Below are positions 14,117 to 15,244 of a stretch of DNA of 15,244 bases, in pieces. The position numbers and the translations under genes were made by a program. Source of the DNA: Bradyrhizobiaceae bacterium (lineage in GTDB: Bacteria; Pseudomonadota; Alphaproteobacteria; Rhizobiales; Hyphomicrobiaceae); the NCBI GenBank assembly GCA_947475855.1, contig CANJPN010000089.1, forward strand, positions 1 through 15,244. The letters run 5' to 3'. The number at the start of each line of letters is the position of its first letter. The stretch's first letter is position 1. Under the pieces are notes generated by a model. It did not search any database, had not been told where the DNA came from, and saw nothing but the letters and a program-made list of their open reading frames with translations.

Positions 14117-15244
14117 TCAAGCCGAGGACAGTGCCTGCCGGACCCTCTCTGGCGTGAATGGTGCACGCCGGATACGAACGCCGGTGGCGTCGAACACAGC
14201 ATTGGCGACAGCACCGGCAACCGGTCGGATCGACGGCTCGCCCGCGCCCGAAGGAGGCTGATCAGGATAGTCGAGCAACACCGACTCGATCGTCTCCGGC
14301 ATGTCCATGATGTCGATGATCGGGTAGCTGTTCCAGTCGATGCTGGTCACGTTGTTGTTGTCGAACTTGACCTCTTCCAGCGTGGCGCGGCTGAGACCCT
14401 GCACGATGTTGCCCTCGATGCACTGCTTCAGGTCGGTGGGGGCGATGATCTGACCGCAGTCGTGCGCGACGGTAAACTTCCGGCCCCAGACGCGGCCGGT
14501 CTTTCGGTTCACCTCGACCTCCGCGACGATGGCGACGCGCGACCCGTTCCGCTGCGCATAGGCGAAGCCGCGGCCTTTGAGGATGTCGCCGGACTGGTCT
14601 TTGTTGGGACCCACCCGCGGCTTCCAGCCCGACTTCTCCATAGCGGCCTTGATCACCGCGAGGTCGCGCGGGTGCTTCGCTGTCTTGAGACGGAATTCGA
14701 TCGGATCGATGCCGATCGAATGCGCGACTTCGTCGATGAATGATTCACCGGCGAACTGCAGTTCCGGCCCGTTCGGGTCGCGCAAGTGTGCGCCGCGCAA
14801 CGGCGACGCCCGCTCGACGAATGGCGCGATCACCTCCCAGCCCATTGCCATGTTCGGGAAGGCGTAGGAGTTGGCAGGGACGTTGAATGCCTGCGTCGGC
14901 TTTAGCGGATGGCCGAGGTTGTGGCCGGCGAGGCAGTCGTGAGTCTGGCTTTCGTTCGACGAAACTTCGAGGCGCGAGAATCCCTTGGCTATGAACTCGA
15001 AGCCGACCACGTTGTTGTTGGCGTCGAGTGCGGCGCGCGCTCGGATCACGGAAGCGGGCCCTTTCGGATCCCACTGCGTACCTTCGGCGCGCGTGTACTG
15101 CAGGCGAACGGGCTTGCCGACCGCCTGTGCCAGCACCGCGCAATCCTGCGCGCAGTCGCCGGCATCGTTGCGGCCATAGCATCCCGGCCCGATCAGCCAG
15201 ATGCCGTCCACGTCCTCTTGTTTGAAGCCGAGGATCTGGGCAAC
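14117..15244 (-). CDS. Molybdopterin-binding large subunit of a xanthine dehydrogenase/IorB-type oxidoreductase (partial)
   Basis: The 3' part of a gene for the molybdenum-cofactor subunit of a CoxL/XdhB/IorB-type hydroxylase; the frame stays open to the window edge, so about half of the protein or more is missing. Enzymes of this group hydroxylate N-heterocycles, aldehydes or purines using water, with FeS or cytochrome partners. Visible marks are IGPGCYGRNDAGD near the start (the GxGCYGxN segment of nicotinate dehydrogenase/IorB relatives), LRGAHLRDPNGPELQF and AGESFIDEVAHSIGIDPIEFR, which match the molybdopterin-binding domain, VAHDCGQIIAPTDL, and GAGEPS with the catalytic Glu (codon 14237-14239). 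The C-terminus is complete. The N-terminus, any Tat signal and the partner subunit lie outside the window, so the substrate is undetermined. Confidence 0.9.
   Translation of the reverse strand, partial: VAQILGFKQEDVDGIWLIGPGCYGRNDAGDCAQDCAVLAQAVGKPVRLQYTRAEGTQWDPKGPASVIRARAALDANNNVVGFEFIAKGFSRLEVSSNESQTHDCLAGHNLGHPLKPTQAFNVPANSYAFPNMAMGWEVIAPFVERASPLRGAHLRDPNGPELQFAGESFIDEVAHSIGIDPIEFRLKTAKHPRDLAVIKAAMEKSGWKPRVGPNKDQSGDILKGRGFAYAQRNGSRVAIVAEVEVNRKTGRVWGRKFTVAHDCGQIIAPTDLKQCIEGNIVQGLSRATLEEVKFDNNNVTSIDWNSYPIIDIMDMPETIESVLLDYPDQPPSGAGEPSIRPVAGAVANAVFDATGVRIRRAPFTPERVRQALSSA

Overview
The window looks like ordinary chromosomal DNA from a high-GC alphaproteobacterium, probably Hyphomicrobiales. 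This is inferred from the base composition, the gene families (a Bug/TctC solute-binding protein, a CoxL/IorB-type molybdoenzyme, an LspA of the NTGISY type next to a small lipoprotein) and the gene style; there is no 16S or other phylogenetic marker. I see no tRNA, rRNA, CRISPR array, insertion sequence, integrase or phage gene. No gap between genes exceeds 300 bases.

Layout. (1) 52-924 (+): a SpoU/TrmH-family RNA 2'-O-methyltransferase, tail to tail with (2) 1911-931 (-): a secreted dienelactone-hydrolase-like alpha/beta hydrolase. (3) 3120-2024 (-): lspA (signal peptidase II) followed by a small lipoprotein gene, closed by a clear rho-independent terminator. (4) Divergent from lspA, 3262-5611 (+): a compact phospho-signalling cluster made of a membrane-anchored FHA protein, a second FHA-like protein with a degenerate phosphopeptide site, and a PP2C phosphatase whose GTG start overlaps the preceding stop. 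No kinase is in the window. (5) 5730-8098 (+): an M20-family metallohydrolase followed by a TctC/Bug periplasmic binding protein. (6) 8344-11328 (+): a divergent bifunctional class A penicillin-binding protein followed by a small secreted protein of unknown function. (7) 13881-11341 (-): two tandem paralogous MFS_3/EntS-type transporters, the first tail to tail with the small secreted protein. (8) 15244-14117 (-): the C-terminal part of a molybdopterin-binding subunit of a xanthine-dehydrogenase/isoquinoline-oxidoreductase type enzyme, truncated by the window edge and followed by a terminator.

Functional picture. Three loci concern the cell envelope: lspA with a lipoprotein that it would process, the class A PBP with a secreted companion, and the FHA/PP2C module with one membrane-tethered member. 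The M20 hydrolase, TctC protein, MFS pair and molybdoenzyme fit a metabolically versatile soil or water bacterium that takes up and modifies organic acids and N-heterocycles. The best candidate for an under-described system is the FHA / degenerate FHA / PP2C cluster. The next is the divergent PBP with its small partner. Nothing here is a clear case of a wholly new mechanism.
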